Notes: generated by a model not told the origin, from the sequence alone. 64,000 nt of DNA from Saxidomus purpurata (GCA_022818135.1 JAFMSR010000001.1:374478-438477); one strand, 5' to 3'; positions 38,385 through 50,605 are shown, counted from the first letter of the stretch. Numbers and translations are program-made.

Positions 38385-38765
38385 CTATATTGTGTAGAAA
38401 ATAATCAGTTTGGAGGCTAGACGACTGTTGTTCAGGTTGCTCCAGCTAATGGTGTTCTGTCGGTCTGTCACGCAAGTATATCTTGAGTTATCAGTTTTAA
38501 CCCATCTGATTGTGCGCCGCTGGACCATGCGTACTCTAACCGTGGTCTGACTAACGTTTTGTAAGAAAGTGTTTTTTGTTTTGATGTTACATGTCCCACA
38601 TTTTTCCAAAGTTTCTAGCTTGAAGAGATCATTTGGTAACTTTTGACAATTAGAAAGGGATGTAACTGCAAGGTAAACGGCAATATCATCAGCGAATAAC
38701 CGCACCTGAAAAGTGACCGTGTCAGGGAGATCATATACCTTGGTTATCTTGTCTGGCACTTTCAT
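38385..38765 (-). pseudogene. LINE reverse-transcriptase fragment (FADD motif)
   Basis: The frame opens with FQVRLFADDIAVYLAV, the catalytic FADD palm motif of CR1/Rex1-type reverse transcriptases, then LSNCQKLPNDLFKLE. The following part no longer reads as the usual thumb, indicating internal deletions or shifts. Fingers and C-terminal parts are absent. Confidence 0.78.
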
Positions 38766-38985
38766 AATTGAGTAGAGGCGTTTAGTGATGAATTTAGTTG
38801 TGTTAAGTGTTTTCTGATTGTTGAATGTCTAGTATGTTTTCTATTATAATTTCTTGATTTTTTTGCTGAATGAGATGCTTGACAGTTCTGAATTTACTAG
38901 TATATTGAGTTTGGCCCCTGTGCTGTTTAACCTTTTGATAAAGTGTGTCCCTTTTTATATACATAATTAATCTTTAAATGTCTTT

Positions 38986-39238
38986 CACCTAGCAGGGATT
39001 ACTTTTATTTACACTGTCCTGTGACTTTGGAACATGGTGGGGGTAAGAGTGAGGTTGGGTGCGCACCATAAACCGGTTTAAGCTCCCCAGTGGTGTTTTT
39101 GCCACTGACCGTTCCAAGGCGGTGCCCCACTGTGTTCCTTTAATTGTTCGTTTTGTCCTCGTGTGTTTGCTTTGTATGCTAGTGTGTGTTGGTAGTGTAT
39201 ATGTGTGTGTGTACATGATTGTGTGTGTGTGTCGTGTA

Positions 39239-39269
<31 letters not shown>

Positions 39270-39364
39270 TGGTGGTGTGCACTTCTGGGTGCTGTGGGGT
39301 TCGTTTTGGGGAGGCTGCGTTTTTGGTACGTGGCATTCCCTGTTTGATATTATTTTTGTTTTTG
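38986..39364 (+). mobile_element. CA/TG retroelement 3' region, copy C
   Basis: 5'-truncated in the 3' untranslated region (TCACCTAGCAGGGATTACTT), with a (TG)n tract at about 39180-39270 and the common terminus TTGATATTATTTTTGTTTTT. Confidence 0.9.
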
Positions 39365-39499
39365 TGTAATCCATGGAAGAGGTTTCTAATTGCCTAGTTT
39401 TTTTAATTGGGAATACCTTTGATATGCATATGCTTTTTCGAATTAGGAGTTTGAACCTGATCCAGAGGTCTTCAATTGGGATAACCTCTGCATCTTTCT

Positions 39500-39570
39500 A
39501 TGGGGCTCGTTTTGGGGAGGCTGCGTTTATGGTATGTGGCGTTCCCTGTTTGATATTATTTTTGTTTTTA
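39500..39570 (+). mobile_element. CA/TG retroelement 3' end, copy D (about 70 bp)
   Basis: Starts GGGGCTCGTTTTGGGGAGG and ends at the common terminus. Its 5' truncation point is nearly the same as that of copy H. Confidence 0.85.
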
Positions 39571-40064
39571 AGATGTTGACCTTAAAGCTATTGATAAAAT
39601 GTTTGAAGTCATCCCATTTAGATTCACGAAAACATCCTACTTTAAAATTGTCAGTTCTACGATAGATATTATTGAAATTCGCTGTGTTATTTGCACTTTA
39701 AATAGTTACCTTACATTTATCAATTAATTAATTTATTTGTTTGTATGTAATGACAATGTGCTATTTCATCTTATTATTTGTGTGCCAATGTGTATTTATC
39801 CCCAACCTGCGTGATAGCTCTGTAATGGTATATTTATCTTAAACCATTTCTTAATTACACAGTTTGTGTTGTGTTGTTTCTTTAGTATCTTACATTTACA
39901 AATTTTAGGGCAGTTTTCAGGTTCGTAGTCAAATCAGCGGATGTTACACAGTTTCTATCGTTGTAGCATATAGTTTACTTGTTTTTGTGTTCTGTGCTTT
40001 TTTAATGCCAGCATCAGTCAGAAGCAGATTGCTTGATTGTTAATGCTTCTGTTTTAGCTTACCT

Positions 40065-41095
40065 GTTCCTACATTTTTGCGATGGATGCTTGTCCGTCGT
40101 CCGTCAACATTTTGCTTCAAACGACATCCACTGAACCAATCATGATAAAACTTTGCAGGAATGCTCCTTGCACGAAGCTCTGTCAAAATTGTTCAAAGAA
40201 GTCCATTCCGTGCAGAACTCTGGTTGCTATGGTAACAATTTTTTTTCTCTGAAACCGCAAGGCCTAAAGCTGAGATATTTGGCATGCAGCATTGCCTAGT
40301 GGACCTCTACCGAAATGCTCAAATCATGACCTCTTGGTTAAAACTGACCCCGCTCGGGGGTGTCACTTGATTTAACATAGGTTTTTGGTACGTGGCATTC
40401 CCTGTTTGATATAATTTTTGTTTCTATAGGAAAAAAACTTTAAAAATCTTCTTCTCTAAAACCAAAAGGCCTAGAGCTATGATATCTTGTATATAGCATT
40501 GTCTAGTGGACCACTATCAGGTTTTCCAAATCATGCCCCTTGGGTCAATATCGTCCCCGCCTATAAGAAAACCTTAAAAAATCTTCTTTTTCGAAACCAC
40601 AAGGTCCAGAGCTTAGATATTTAGTGTGTAATAGTGTCTAGTGGAGTTCTTCAAAGTTTGTTAAAATTTTGCCCGTGGGGTCAATATTGGTCCCGCCCAG
40701 GGGTCACTTGTTTTACATAGACGTATATAGGAAAACTTTTAAATCTTCTCCTCCAAAACCACAAGTCTTAGAGCCTAGATATTTAGTGTGTAACAGTGTC
40801 TAGTAGACACAGTAGTGTGTTCAAATCATGCCCACAGGGTCAAAATTTACCCTGCACAGGGGGTCGTTTGGTATAGAAAGAACTTCAAAAATCTTCTTTT
40901 CTAAACCTACAAGGCATAGAGCTTAGCTATTTGGTATGTAACATTGCCTAATAGTCTTCCACCTACTTTTCAATTCATGCCTCTTGGGTCAAAATTGACC
41001 AATTGACTCAAATTGACCACACCCACCAGGTAAGTGCACTTGTACTCAGGTGAGCAAAATAGAGCCATCACAGCTCTCTTGCTTATGCTTGTATT
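40065..41095. repeat. Dispersed repeat with about 5 tandem units of 135-160 bp
   Basis: Left edge TTAGCTTACCTG and GTCCGTCGTCCGTCAAC; right edge CAGGTGAGCAAAATAGAGCC with CTCTCTTGCTT. Units contain ACCACAAGGCCTAGAGCTTA-like blocks at about 40253, 40459, 40594, 40756 and 40904. Copy E of the CA/TG element interrupts it. Confidence 0.82.
40382..40424 (+). mobile_element. CA/TG retroelement 3' end, copy E (about 43 bp)
   Basis: TTTTTGGTACGTGGCATTCC to TTGATATAATTTTTGTTT, inserted inside a tandem unit between ACATAG and CTATAGG. Among the shortest copies seen. Confidence 0.8.
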
Positions 41096-41250
41096 TGTAA
41101 ATGGGGTCATGTGAAGGAGTCGCTGATCTGATCAGGTAATTTTAACCACCCGCTTTTAATTATATTTTGAATTTATTACGATCTATTAGTATTATAATTA
41201 TTATAATAAATCTTGTATATTTATCATATCAGCAGCTTCTGTACAAGGTT

Positions 41251-41905
41251 ATGCTATGCTTCCCTCTTTGATTGTGTCTGACGGAAGAGGGGGAGGACTC
41301 TGTGATGGGCAGTTTTTAAATCCCACTGGGACGAAACTGTTTTGATTTCTGTCCTCTGGCCTGTTTCGTCGGGCCCTTAAGGGTGTTTCTCTTGGTGCTC
41401 TGCCTTCTGCAAAGGCATTGAGTACATACGTTTTTTGGTTCTCAAGGTCTGCTTTTTTATATATTTATACACGAGCATTTTTGTGTTTTACATACCATGC
41501 CTTTTGTTTCCATTGCGTGTGTTAGAGATTCACCTAGCAGGGATTACTTTTATTTACACTGTCCTGTGACTTTGGAACATGGTGGGGGTAAGAGTGAGGT
41601 TGGGTGCGCACCATAAACCGGTTTAAGCTCCCCAGTGGTGTTTTTGCCACTGACCGTTCCAAGGCGGTGCCCCACTGTGTTCCTTTAATTGTTCGTTTTG
41701 TCCTCGTGTGTTTGCTTTGTATGCTAGTGTGTGTTGGTAGTGTATATGTGTGTGTGTACATGATTGTGTGTGTGTGTCGTGTGTGTGTGCGTGTGTGTGT
41801 GTGTGTGTGTTGGTGTGTGTGCACTCTGGGTGCTGTGGGGCTGTTTTGGGGAGGCTGCGTTTTTGGTACGTGGCATTCCCTGTTTGATATTATTTTTGTT
41901 TTTTT
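41251..41905 (+). mobile_element. CA/TG retroelement 3' region, copy F
   Basis: Begins at the end of the element's coding region (ATGCTTCCCTCTTTGATTGT, encoding the last residues ASLFDCV) and carries the whole 3' untranslated region with (TG)n at about 41745-41820. Copy G follows directly, head to tail. Confidence 0.9.
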
Positions 41906-42920
41906 GGATTTTTAGATTTACATCTCTCTATTTATAACAATATTATACATACCAAAATTTATGACAAGAGGGATGATTTTAATTTTAAATTGTAAATTTC
42001 CCCATTTGGATGGGGATGTACCTCAGCTACATCTTATGGGGTATACATTTCTCAGTTAATTCGGTTTGCCAGAGCGTGTAGTCATGTTGAGGATTTCAAT
42101 GAACGTAATCAATATATTACAAATAAACTTCTTCAACAGTGCTACCGTTATTACAAATTGCGTAAATATTTTGCTAAATTTTACTATCGTAATTCTGATT
42201 TGGTTTTGAAATTCAATAGTAATCTAAAGACTCTTCTGCGAGAAGGTATTTCAAAACCCGATTTTTATGGGGATGTGGTTTACAAACTTCGTAAGATTTT
42301 GGGTCATGGCAATTTTCCAACTGTATTTGCTAAAATTATAAAACGTTTTGTTAAAAGAGGTTACGACCCTACTGTTTTGTGTTTGGTGTTCAATCCGTTT
42401 ATAGTTGGACGCTATGCTTCCCTCTTTGATTGTGTCTGACGGAAGAGTGGGAGGACTCTGTGATGGGCAGTTTTTAAATCCCACTGGGACGAAACTGTTT
42501 TGATTTCTGTCCTCTGGCCTGTTTCGTCGGGCCCTTAAGGGTGTTTCTCTTGGTGCTCTGCCTTCTGCAAATGCATTGAGTACATACGTTTTTTGGTTCT
42601 CAAGGTTTGCTTTTTTTATATATTTATACACGAGCATTTTTGTGTTTTACATACCATGCCTTTTGTTTCCATTGCGTGTGTTAGAGATTCACCTAGCAGG
42701 GATTACTTTTATTTACACTGTCCTGTGACTTTGGAACATGGTGGGGGTAAGAGTGAGGTTGGGTGCGCACCATAAACCGGTTTCAACTCCCAGTGGTGTT
42801 TTTGCCACTGACCGTTCCAAGGCGGTGCCCCACTGTGTTCCGTTAATTGTTCGTTTTGTCCTCGTGTGTTTGCTTTGTATGCTTGTGTGTGTGTGGTAGT
42901 GTATGTTTGTGTGTGTACAT

Positions 42921-43001
<81 letters not shown>

Positions 43002-43095
43002 GGTGGTGTGCACTTCTGGGTGCTGTGGGGCTCGTTTTGGGGAGGCTGCGTTTTTGGTACGTGGCGTTCCCTGTTTGATATTATTTTTGTTTTTA
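41906..43095 (+). mobile_element. CA/TG retroelement, longest plus-strand copy G
   Basis: Contains the last about 170 codons of the element's ORF, the 3' untranslated region (42440-42920), a long (TG)n tract (42925-43002), the GC-rich block TCGTTTTGGGGAGGCTGCGT and the terminus. 5' truncation within the ORF fits target-primed reverse transcription. Confidence 0.9.
41912..42439 (+). pseudogene. Retroelement ORF, C-terminal part (copy G)
   Basis: Frame fragments read DLHLSIYNN, KIYDKRDDFNF, then after two small shifts TSYGVYISQLIRFARAC, KLRKYFAKFYYR and YGDVVYKLRKI. The same peptide is encoded on the minus strand at 46243-46739 in copy K. From memory, a YDKRDDFxFxIVNFPxLDGDVP...YGVYISQLIRFAR region follows the reverse-transcriptase palm in a family widespread in marine invertebrates. 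Whether it belongs with Penelope-like or another reverse-transcriptase class I cannot decide here. Confidence 0.7.
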
Positions 43096-43665
43096 GCTTG
43101 CTACATCCATACCTAACTCTTAGAAAATAATTAAAAATGATCTTAACGCATTATATTGTAGCTTCTTTAAAATGTGAATTCCTATTTTTTATGTTATAAT
43201 CGGTTCAAATGCTCTTCATGATGTATTGTTTTATTACTCTTGCCGACGTAAAATATAACGCAATGCATCTAATTAAGTCATTATACAGGACACAAATAGT
43301 TTTCTAGAATTAAAAAGTGCAATAAACTTCTAATTCTACTTATACTTATACCAGGTACTGGCCACATATTATTATCAGGGGGTAACGCAAAGATCAGACA
43401 AGAATAAAAGTTAGAAAGCCACCATTCAAAAAGAAGTACGCAAATCATACTGGGAGTATTTAGAATCAGTAATCTTTTCTAATGACTCAGAGACTGGTAA
43501 AAACAAAAAGTTCTATTCTTTTGTTAAACATAAAAAAACAGACAATCATGGTGTTGCACCCTTAAAATCTGAAGGTAAAACTTATACCAAACCATCTGAT
43601 AAAGCAACAATTTTAAACAAACAATTTGAATCCGTCTTCTCAAAACCTAAACCAGTCAGTCTTAG

Positions 43666-43737
43666 CTGTGGGGCTCGTTTTGGGGAGGCTGCGTTTTTGG
43701 TACGTGGCATTCCCTGTTTGATATTATTTTTGTTTTT
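43666..43737 (+). mobile_element. CA/TG retroelement 3' end, copy H (nested in LINE)
   Basis: TGTGGGGCTCGTTTTGGGGA to the common terminus, lying between LINE codons for KPVSL and the following NNKIQ region. Confidence 0.88.
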
Positions 43738-44867
43738 AAACAACTTTGTGAATTAAATCTCTTCGAAAATAACAAAATTCAGCAAGAAAATCAAATCAAT
43801 GACATAGATATAACTGTAGAAGGTGTTTTGAAAATGCTCAGGGATCTCAATCCTAACAAGGCGTCTGGACCGGATCAGCTGTCGCCAATACCACTTAAAG
43901 AATTTTCTTTCGAAACAGCTCCTTTTTTCACTACAGTCTTTCAGAACTCACTGCGAACTGGTATAATTCTAGATGACTGGAAAACTGCTATTGTTGCACC
44001 TGTATACAAAAAGGGCCCCAAATATAAAGCCAGCAACTATCGACCGATCCCTTTGATTTGTATAGCCTCCAAACTAATGGAGCATATCATTGTCTCAAAC
44101 ATCATGCGCCACCTCGACAGCAACAATCTTCTTAAACCTTTTCAACATGGCTTTCGATCCAAACATAGCTGTGAGACTTAACTTTTATCCTTTACACAAG
44201 AAACTTTTGACAATCTCCAATCTGGAAAACAAACAGAGCTCATTGCAATGGATTTCTCAAAAGCTTTTGACAAGGTCGATCATCAACTTCTTCTCTATAA
44301 ACTCATGGAACTTGGTATCAACAAAACATCTGTATCTTGGATTCAAAGTTTCCTTAGTAATCGTTCTCAATCTGTAGTACTTGAAGGCTCACATTCTGAT
44401 TCTTTACCAGTTCTGTCAGGGTCACCCCAGGGTTCTGTCTTGGGCCCGTGTCTCTTCCTTTGTTTCATCAATGACCTTCCCGACTCTGTTAAAAGTAGGA
44501 TACGCTTATTTGCTGATGACACAATCATATATCTCACCATCGACTCATCAGTAGACTCTAACAAACTTCAAGATGATTTGACAAAATTAGTAGAATGGGA
44601 GCTATGGAATTCAATCCTGATAAATGCGAAATCATAAGAATCTAACAAAAAGAGAAAAAACATCATCTTTCTATATACATTTTTTGTAAATTACACAATC
44701 AAGAACTAAAAACTACATATAAAGCTAAACACCTTGGGATTACCATCAGTGATGACTTTAGTTGGAAAAAACATATTGAAACTACATCTTCAAAAGCTAG
44801 TAACACTCTTAGATTCATAAAAAGAAATGTACAATGTAACAACCATAATATCAAAGAAACTGCCTAC

Positions 44868-44962
44868 AAAAAAACAAAAATAATATCAAACAGGGAATGC
44901 CACGTACCAAAAACGCAGCCTCCCCAAAACGAGCCCCACAGCACCCAGAAGTGCACACCACC

Positions 44963-45007
<45 letters not shown>

Positions 45008-45467
45008 ATGTACACACACAAACATACACTACCAACACACACAAGCATACAAAGCAAACACACGAGGACAAAACGAACAATTAAAGGAACACAGTGGGGC
45101 ACCGCCTTGGAACGGTCAGTGGCAAAAACACCACTGGGGAGCTTAAAGCGGTTTATGGTGCGCACCCAACCTCACTCTTACCTCCACCATGTTCCAAAGT
45201 CACAGGACAGTGTAAATAAAAGTAATCCCTGCTAGGTGAATCTCTAATATACGCAATGGAAACAAAAGGCATGGTATGTAAAACACAAAAATGCTCGTGT
45301 ATAAATATATTAAAAAGCAAACCTTGAGAACCAAAAAACGTATGTACTCAATGCATTTGCAGAAGGCAGAGCACCAAGAGAAACACCCTTAAGGGCCCGA
45401 CGAAACAGGCCAGAGGACAGAAATCAAAACAGTTTCGTCCCAGTGGGATTTAAAAACTGCCCATCAC
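44868..45467 (-). mobile_element. CA/TG retroelement, copy J (nested in LINE)
   Basis: The minus-strand 3' region with (CA)n at 44964-45003. It truncates in the segment GCCCATCAC, after which LINE sequence resumes with CGTCCACAG (RPQ). Confidence 0.9.
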
Positions 45468-45588
45468 GTACGTCCACAGTAAGAATAATGTAACACCATA
45501 TGGCATCCATGTCAGAAAAACTTATCATATGAAATAGAAAAGGTACAAACGGCTGCAGCCAGATATGTTATGAATGATTACTCTTACC

Positions 45589-45683
45589 AAAAAAACAAAA
45601 ATAATATCAAACAGGGAATGTCACGTACCAAAAACGCAGCCTCCCCAAAACGAGCCCCACAGCACCCAGAAGTGCACACCACC

Positions 45684-45762
<79 letters not shown>

Positions 45763-46739
45763 ATGTACACACACACATATACACTACCAACACACACTAG
45801 CATACAAAGCAAACACACGAGGACAAAACGAACAATTAAAAGGAACACAGTGGGGCACCGCCTTGGAACGGTCAGTGGCAAAAACACCACTGGGGAGCTT
45901 AAACCGGTTTATGGTGCGCACCCAACCTCACTCTTACCCCCACCATGTTCCAAAGTCACAGGACAGTGTAAATAAAAGTAATCCCTGCTAGGTGAATCTC
46001 TAACACACGCAATGGAAACAAAAGGCATGGTATGTAAAACACAAAAATGCTCGTGTATAAATATATAAAAAGCAAACCTTGAGAACCAAAAAACGTATGT
46101 ACTCAATGCCTTTGCAGAAGGCAGAGCACCAAGAGAAACACCCTAAAGGGCCCGACGAAACAGGCCAGAGGACAGAAATCAAAACAGTTTCGTCCCAGTG
46201 GGATTTAAAAACTGCCCATCACAGAGTCCTCCCCCTCTTCCGTCAGACACAATCAAAGAGGGAAGCATAGCGTCCAACTGTAAACGGGTTGAACACCAAA
46301 CATGCGGTGTGTCTCAAAACAGTTGAGTCGTAACCTCTTTTAACAAAACGTTTTATAATTTTAGCAAATACAGTTGGAAAATTGCCATGACCCAAAATCT
46401 TACGAAGTTTGTAAACCACATCCCCATAAAAATCGGGTTTTGAAATACCTTCTCGCAGAAGAGTCTTTAGATTACTATTGAATTTCAAAACCAAATCAGA
46501 ATTACGATAGTAAAATTTAGCAAAATATTTACGCAATTTGTAATAACGGTAGCCCTGTTGAAGAAGTTTATTTGTAATATATTGATTACGTTCATTGAAA
46601 TCCTCAACATAACTACACGCTCTGGCAAACCGAATTAACTGAGAAATGTATACCCCATAAGATGTAGCATGAGGTACATCCCCATCCAAATGGGGGAAAT
46701 TTACAATACTAAAATTAAAATCATCCCTCTTGTCATAAA
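45589..46739 (-). mobile_element. CA/TG retroelement, copy K (nested in LINE), with ORF 3' part
   Basis: Complete 3' region on the minus strand, (CA)n at about 45686-45758, and the intact last 165 or so codons of the element's ORF (46243-46739: YDKRDDFNFSIVNFPHLDGD, YGVYISQLIRFARAC, ending ASLFDCV). LINE sequence resumes at 46740. The open frame continues to 46845 only by reading LINE sequence backwards. This is the best copy of the coding part in the window. Confidence 0.9.
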
Positions 46740-47309
46740 GCAGCGTAACATCAATGCTTGAAACTCTTAAATGGCAGACATTAGAACAGAGAAGAATACC
46801 CGCATCCCTAATAATGTTGTACAAAATATCACACAACCTCGTCATTGTAGATCATAACCACCTGACATTCTCTAGAAATCTTAAATATAACATACCATTT
46901 TCAAGAACACAATATCATATGAACTCCTTTTTCCCTCGCACGATCAGATACTGGAACGCCTTGCCTTATAACATCAAGGACAGTGTGAATCTTCAGTGCT
47001 TCACATCTGGCCTTGACTCATATATGGACTAATGTCATCGTATTGTTTTTAGTTTTAACCAAGCTGTATATAGTACTACTCTTACTCTCTTAACACATGC
47101 ATATCATGTAACATAGCATTTTCTTTTAACAACTGCCCCGACTTCCCAGTTATGATCAGAAATTGATTGTTGGGAGTATCCACGTAGATGTAGATGTAGA
47201 GTGAAGGATTAAAATAAAAGCATGCTCAAGAGTCTCGATAAAGAGGGTGGTTAGTTGAGCCTTAAAGACATGAACTGAGCCTATTGATACGATTTCCGAT
47301 GGAAGACTG

Positions 47310-47470
47310 TTTCACTTAAGGTAGTGGACTCATAATAAAAACCTCCACTTGAAACTCTTCAATTTTAATGCACTAGCCTAGGATGTTAAGCACACGACTA
47401 TAGATCTTTTGAGGTTTTCGGGCGTACATGTATGTTCGAATCCAGCCGGAACCACAATTTTTTTTAAACT
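47310..47470 (+). repeat. tRNA-derived SINE-like repeat
   Basis: TAGGATGTTAAGCACACGAC and the B box TGTTCGAATCCAGCCGG at tRNA-like spacing, followed by a T-run. The preceding AAGGTAGTGGACTC may be its leader. Not a functional tRNA. Confidence 0.55.
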
Positions 47471-47693
47471 TTTTCTTCTTTGTTTTCATTATTTTGCATT
47501 TTTCTACATATGTTTATATTGTTTTTACACTAAAAAGAAATTAAATATTTTTTACACATAAGTATTAGCTTACTGTAAAACACTTTACATTTTGAAGATT
47601 TTATTACTTGCAGGCCCGGCTAAAATCGCTGATGGGAAATTTCAAACTCTAATTATCTTAAATAGAGATGGTAAAACATTGTGATTTTTTGGC

Positions 47694-48857
47694 ATGCTGT
47701 TCCCAGAATGTGTAGAAGATTGGTCCACAACCTTAGATGAAAGAAAAATTGCGGACGTGGTGTACCCGGATTTTAAGGCGGCCTTTGATAAGGTTCCTCA
47801 TGAGAGACTACTACTGAAGGGCTGGGAGTATAGTATCCAAGGAAACATCTACAAATGGTTAACAGATTTCTTAACCAATCGTAGACAACGTGTAATAATA
47901 CATGAAGAAGCATCATCCTGGGCCCCAGTAGTGAGTGGAGTACCCCAGGGAAGTGTCTTAGGGCCAGTGTTATTTCTCATCTATATTAACGACATTCCAG
48001 AAGCTTTGTCGTGTGTAACCTGGCTTTTTGCTGATGACACAAAAATATACAAAACAATTAGAAGTGTAGAAGATCAGCAACAATTACAGAAAGATATACA
48101 TGAAGCTGCCAATTGGTCAAAGAAATGGCAATTACTCTTCAACACTAAAAAGTGTAAATTTATGCAAATAGGTAACAATTGCAAAAGTACACATTATTAC
48201 ATAAATAATCATGAAAATACCAACTCAGAAATAATAAAAGTAAATTCAGAAAAGGATCTAGGGATAACCTTTGACCCTAAACTAACTTTCAGTCCACATA
48301 TCAATAATAAGGTTAAACAAGCAAACAGAAATCTAGGCCTGATTATGAAATCATGTAACTATATGTCTAAAGAAATGTTCCTGACCCTATACAAATCATT
48401 AGTCAGACCGCATTTAGAATACATATCATCTGTATGGTCCCCTAGATTAAAAAAACAGCAATGGGCAATTGAAAATGTCCAGAGATGTGCAACACGTATG
48501 GTTAAAGGTCTAAATAATAAAAACTACACAGAAAGATTAATTGCTTTAGGACTTCCAAGTATAGAATATAGAAGGCGCAGGTCAGATTTAATACAAACAT
48601 ACAAAATTATAAACTGCCATGATAAAATAGAGAAAAACAAATTGTTTCCACCACCGTCAACTATGTCCAACAATTAAGGGGTAACTCCCTTAAAATTCAC
48701 AAAAAATACTTCAGAACCTAACTCAGGCGAGCTACCTTCAGCCAGAGGGTTATTGACATCTGGAACTAGTTACCACAGTCCATAATTATGGCACCCTCTA
48801 TAAACTCCTTCAAACATCGTCTCAACAAAGACTGGGTTGGGGGACCAAATAAATAAA
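47694..48857 (+). pseudogene. LINE reverse transcriptase, longest ORF in window
   Basis: 327 codons are open (47694-48677). Motif A DFKAAFDKVPHERL, motif B SGVPQGSVLGPVLF, catalytic FADDTKIY, thumb EKDLGITFDPKLTF and the C-terminal LVRPHLEY. One frameshift near 48674 leads to the rest of the C-terminus (SLKIHKKYF, FSQRVIDIWN) with TAA and TAG where CAA and CAG are expected, and a natural end near 48857 (NK stop). The reverse-transcriptase fingers and endonuclease are missing, so the ATG at 47694 is not the original start. CR1/Rex1-like. A fairly young but dead copy. Confidence 0.92.
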
Positions 48858-49870
48858 TTTAGACCTAAATGCCTGTTAAACTGAATAAGTAGCGGTTCAA
48901 TAGCTGTAAAGAACAGATTTAGTGGTTTTAAACAATACTACACCCCGTACTAAAAAAGTGACTGTGTTTTTTATTCAGTTTTACCAGTGTTTTAATGTTA
49001 TTCGCATGATGCAATTTGGATTACTCCATAAAAATGAGTGTATAGACACTTATATTCATGAGAGACATTAATTGGATAGTGCCTATTCAATATTGTGGAA
49101 TTATTGGCTTATTATTGCCACTTATATTAGTGAAAACAAACAATAAATTGCCACAGAAACGTAAATCGTTTATATCAGTAGCAAACTCATATCCGGCATA
49201 AATGATTTTATGAACTTTATGTTATAGATAATTATGAATATACAAATAAAAATGCCCTATTTCTAGAAAATGTTGATTTTTCTTAAAAACTTTGATGTTC
49301 AAAATTGAACATGGTCACAAATTTACGTGAAAATTGTAATACTATCTGATTATTTCATAAAAGTTTTATAAAACTTGTTGATAATATGGTACATGGTGTA
49401 TAATTTCTGAAAGAAAATATAGTTCTTGTTACTCTGATATCAAATTTGTACCAAATTATTGAATAATAAATGAAATACATGCATTTTCTTATCTCTCGCC
49501 TGATGTCATTTTTATAAATAATTCCAAAATGTGGGTAGGGTTATTAAAATTCCTATAACTTAGTTATTTCATGGCAATTTTCTTTTAAAATTTGTTTTTA
49601 AATCCTGGAAATGATACAGATTAAGAAAATATTATCATCATCATCATCTTTGTTAATGGCTAACCGTCATAACTGACTATTATGGCCATGCGTGGGGGGT
49701 TAGAAAAAGTTTAAAAGATTGCCAAATCTCCTAGGTTACTCAATCCACCCAGAAGGTTTTTGGAAATGTGATAAAAAAAAAGTGCAAAAAGCCTATCTCA
49801 GCCTTAAGATACCTACAATAGTGCAAATCTACAATTGAATATATGTGTGGTGAAGAAAACAAGAATGTTA
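48858..49870. other. No gene recognised
   Basis: AT-rich intergenic sequence with a short (ATC)n stretch near 49632-49650. No coding feature that I can support. Confidence 0.45.
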
Positions 49871-49876
49871 GTGCAG

Positions 49877-50330
49877 TTAAAAAGATAAAAGCTCTGTACT
49901 GTCTAAGGTATGTGTGGCAATGTAGCCAGTGCTGCCCTGAATGCAGTCAGCACTGACTACATAGACCGGCAGAGAGTTCCATTCAACGATAGTACGTGGG
50001 AAAAAGGAGAACTTCATATAATCTGAAGGTGTATGTTGGATTTGATAAGCTAGATGATGGAAATGTCTTGAGTGTCTAGTGTAGGGAGTCATGTATTGCG
50101 ATGGTGTTATATCAACTAGCCCATAATGGATCTTATAGAAAAGAGTGAGACGGCTGTTCTGTCTTCTTCTCTCTAGGGATTCCCACTGTAGCAGGTTAAG
50201 GCTGTCTGTTACTGTTCCAGGCGCCTTGGAGTAGTTATTGGTTACAAAGCGTGCAACTGTTCTTTGAACGTTGTTAAGTTTCTGAATATCATTCTCCTGG
50301 TAAGGGTCAAATTATGCCTATCATGATTTG
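49877..50330 (-). pseudogene. LINE C-terminal fragment
   Basis: On the minus strand IQKLNNVQRTVARFVTNNYS, then LQWESLERRR, LTLFYKIHYG and FSFFPRTIVEWNSLP make the conserved C-terminus of CR1/Rex1-type ORF2. It is the same region as 46740-47032 of the nested LINE but clearly diverged. Only this end remains. Confidence 0.85.
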
Positions 50331-50439
50331 AAAATGATGCCAGTTAGGGTCCCACTACCTTAAAGGGCATCACAATAGCAGCAAGTATTTATCCATTGAA
50401 TTTCCATTAGTTTTTTTACATGTATATTATATTGTTCTA

Positions 50440-50483
50440 AAAACAAAAATAATATCAAACAGGGAATGCCACGTATCAAAAAC
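50440..50483 (-). mobile_element. CA/TG retroelement 3' end, copy I (about 44 bp)
   Basis: AAAAACAAAAATAATATCAA to ACGTATCAAAAAC. A very short truncated copy about 220 bp upstream of the cystatin start codon. Confidence 0.82.
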
Positions 50484-50597
50484 TAAGTCGCATCGGCGAT
50501 ATTTCCGGATCGGCCCTTTTCATGGCATGGTTTGGTCTAATGGTCTAGATTTTACCCTCAACCTCAGACTTTACCTTATTAACTCCCTTAGAGTTTT

Positions 50598-50605
50598 TAT
50601 TTATA
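50598..50605 (+). promoter_or_regulatory. Possible TATA-like element of the cystatin gene
   Basis: TATTTATA about 95 bp before the start codon. Position is plausible for a promoter with a short leader, but in AT-rich DNA the motif alone is weak evidence. Confidence 0.25.

Larger units (their letters stand above)
43383..47201 (+). pseudogene. LINE with three nested insertions
   Basis: One LINE can be followed through the interruptions. 43405-43665 is pre-RT (SYWEYLES). 43738-44181 is the fingers (LNPNKASGPDQLS, VAPVYKKGP, NYRPI). 44248-44867 is the palm (MDFSKAFDKVDHQLL, GSPQGSVLGP, LFADDTIIYL) and thumb (HLGITISDDFSWKKH). 45468-45588 gives RPQ, then WHPCQKNLSYEIEKVQTAAA. 46740-47032 is the C-terminus (MLETLKWQTLEQRRIPA, SFFPRTIRYWNALP) to a stop at 47032. 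The 3' end has a (GTAGAT)n tail near 47185-47201. Insertions H, J and K split it, and internal stops and shifts are present. CR1/Rex1/jockey-type. Confidence 0.9.

Noticed and set aside
38989..46106. Many His/Thr-rich or Val/Cys-rich open frames
   Set aside because: They read the (CA)n or (TG)n tracts and 3' regions of the dispersed retroelement and recur in every copy. They are not genes.
46740..46845. N-terminal extension of the retroelement ORF in copy K
   Set aside because: These codons are the reverse strand of the host LINE. The element itself ends near 46739.
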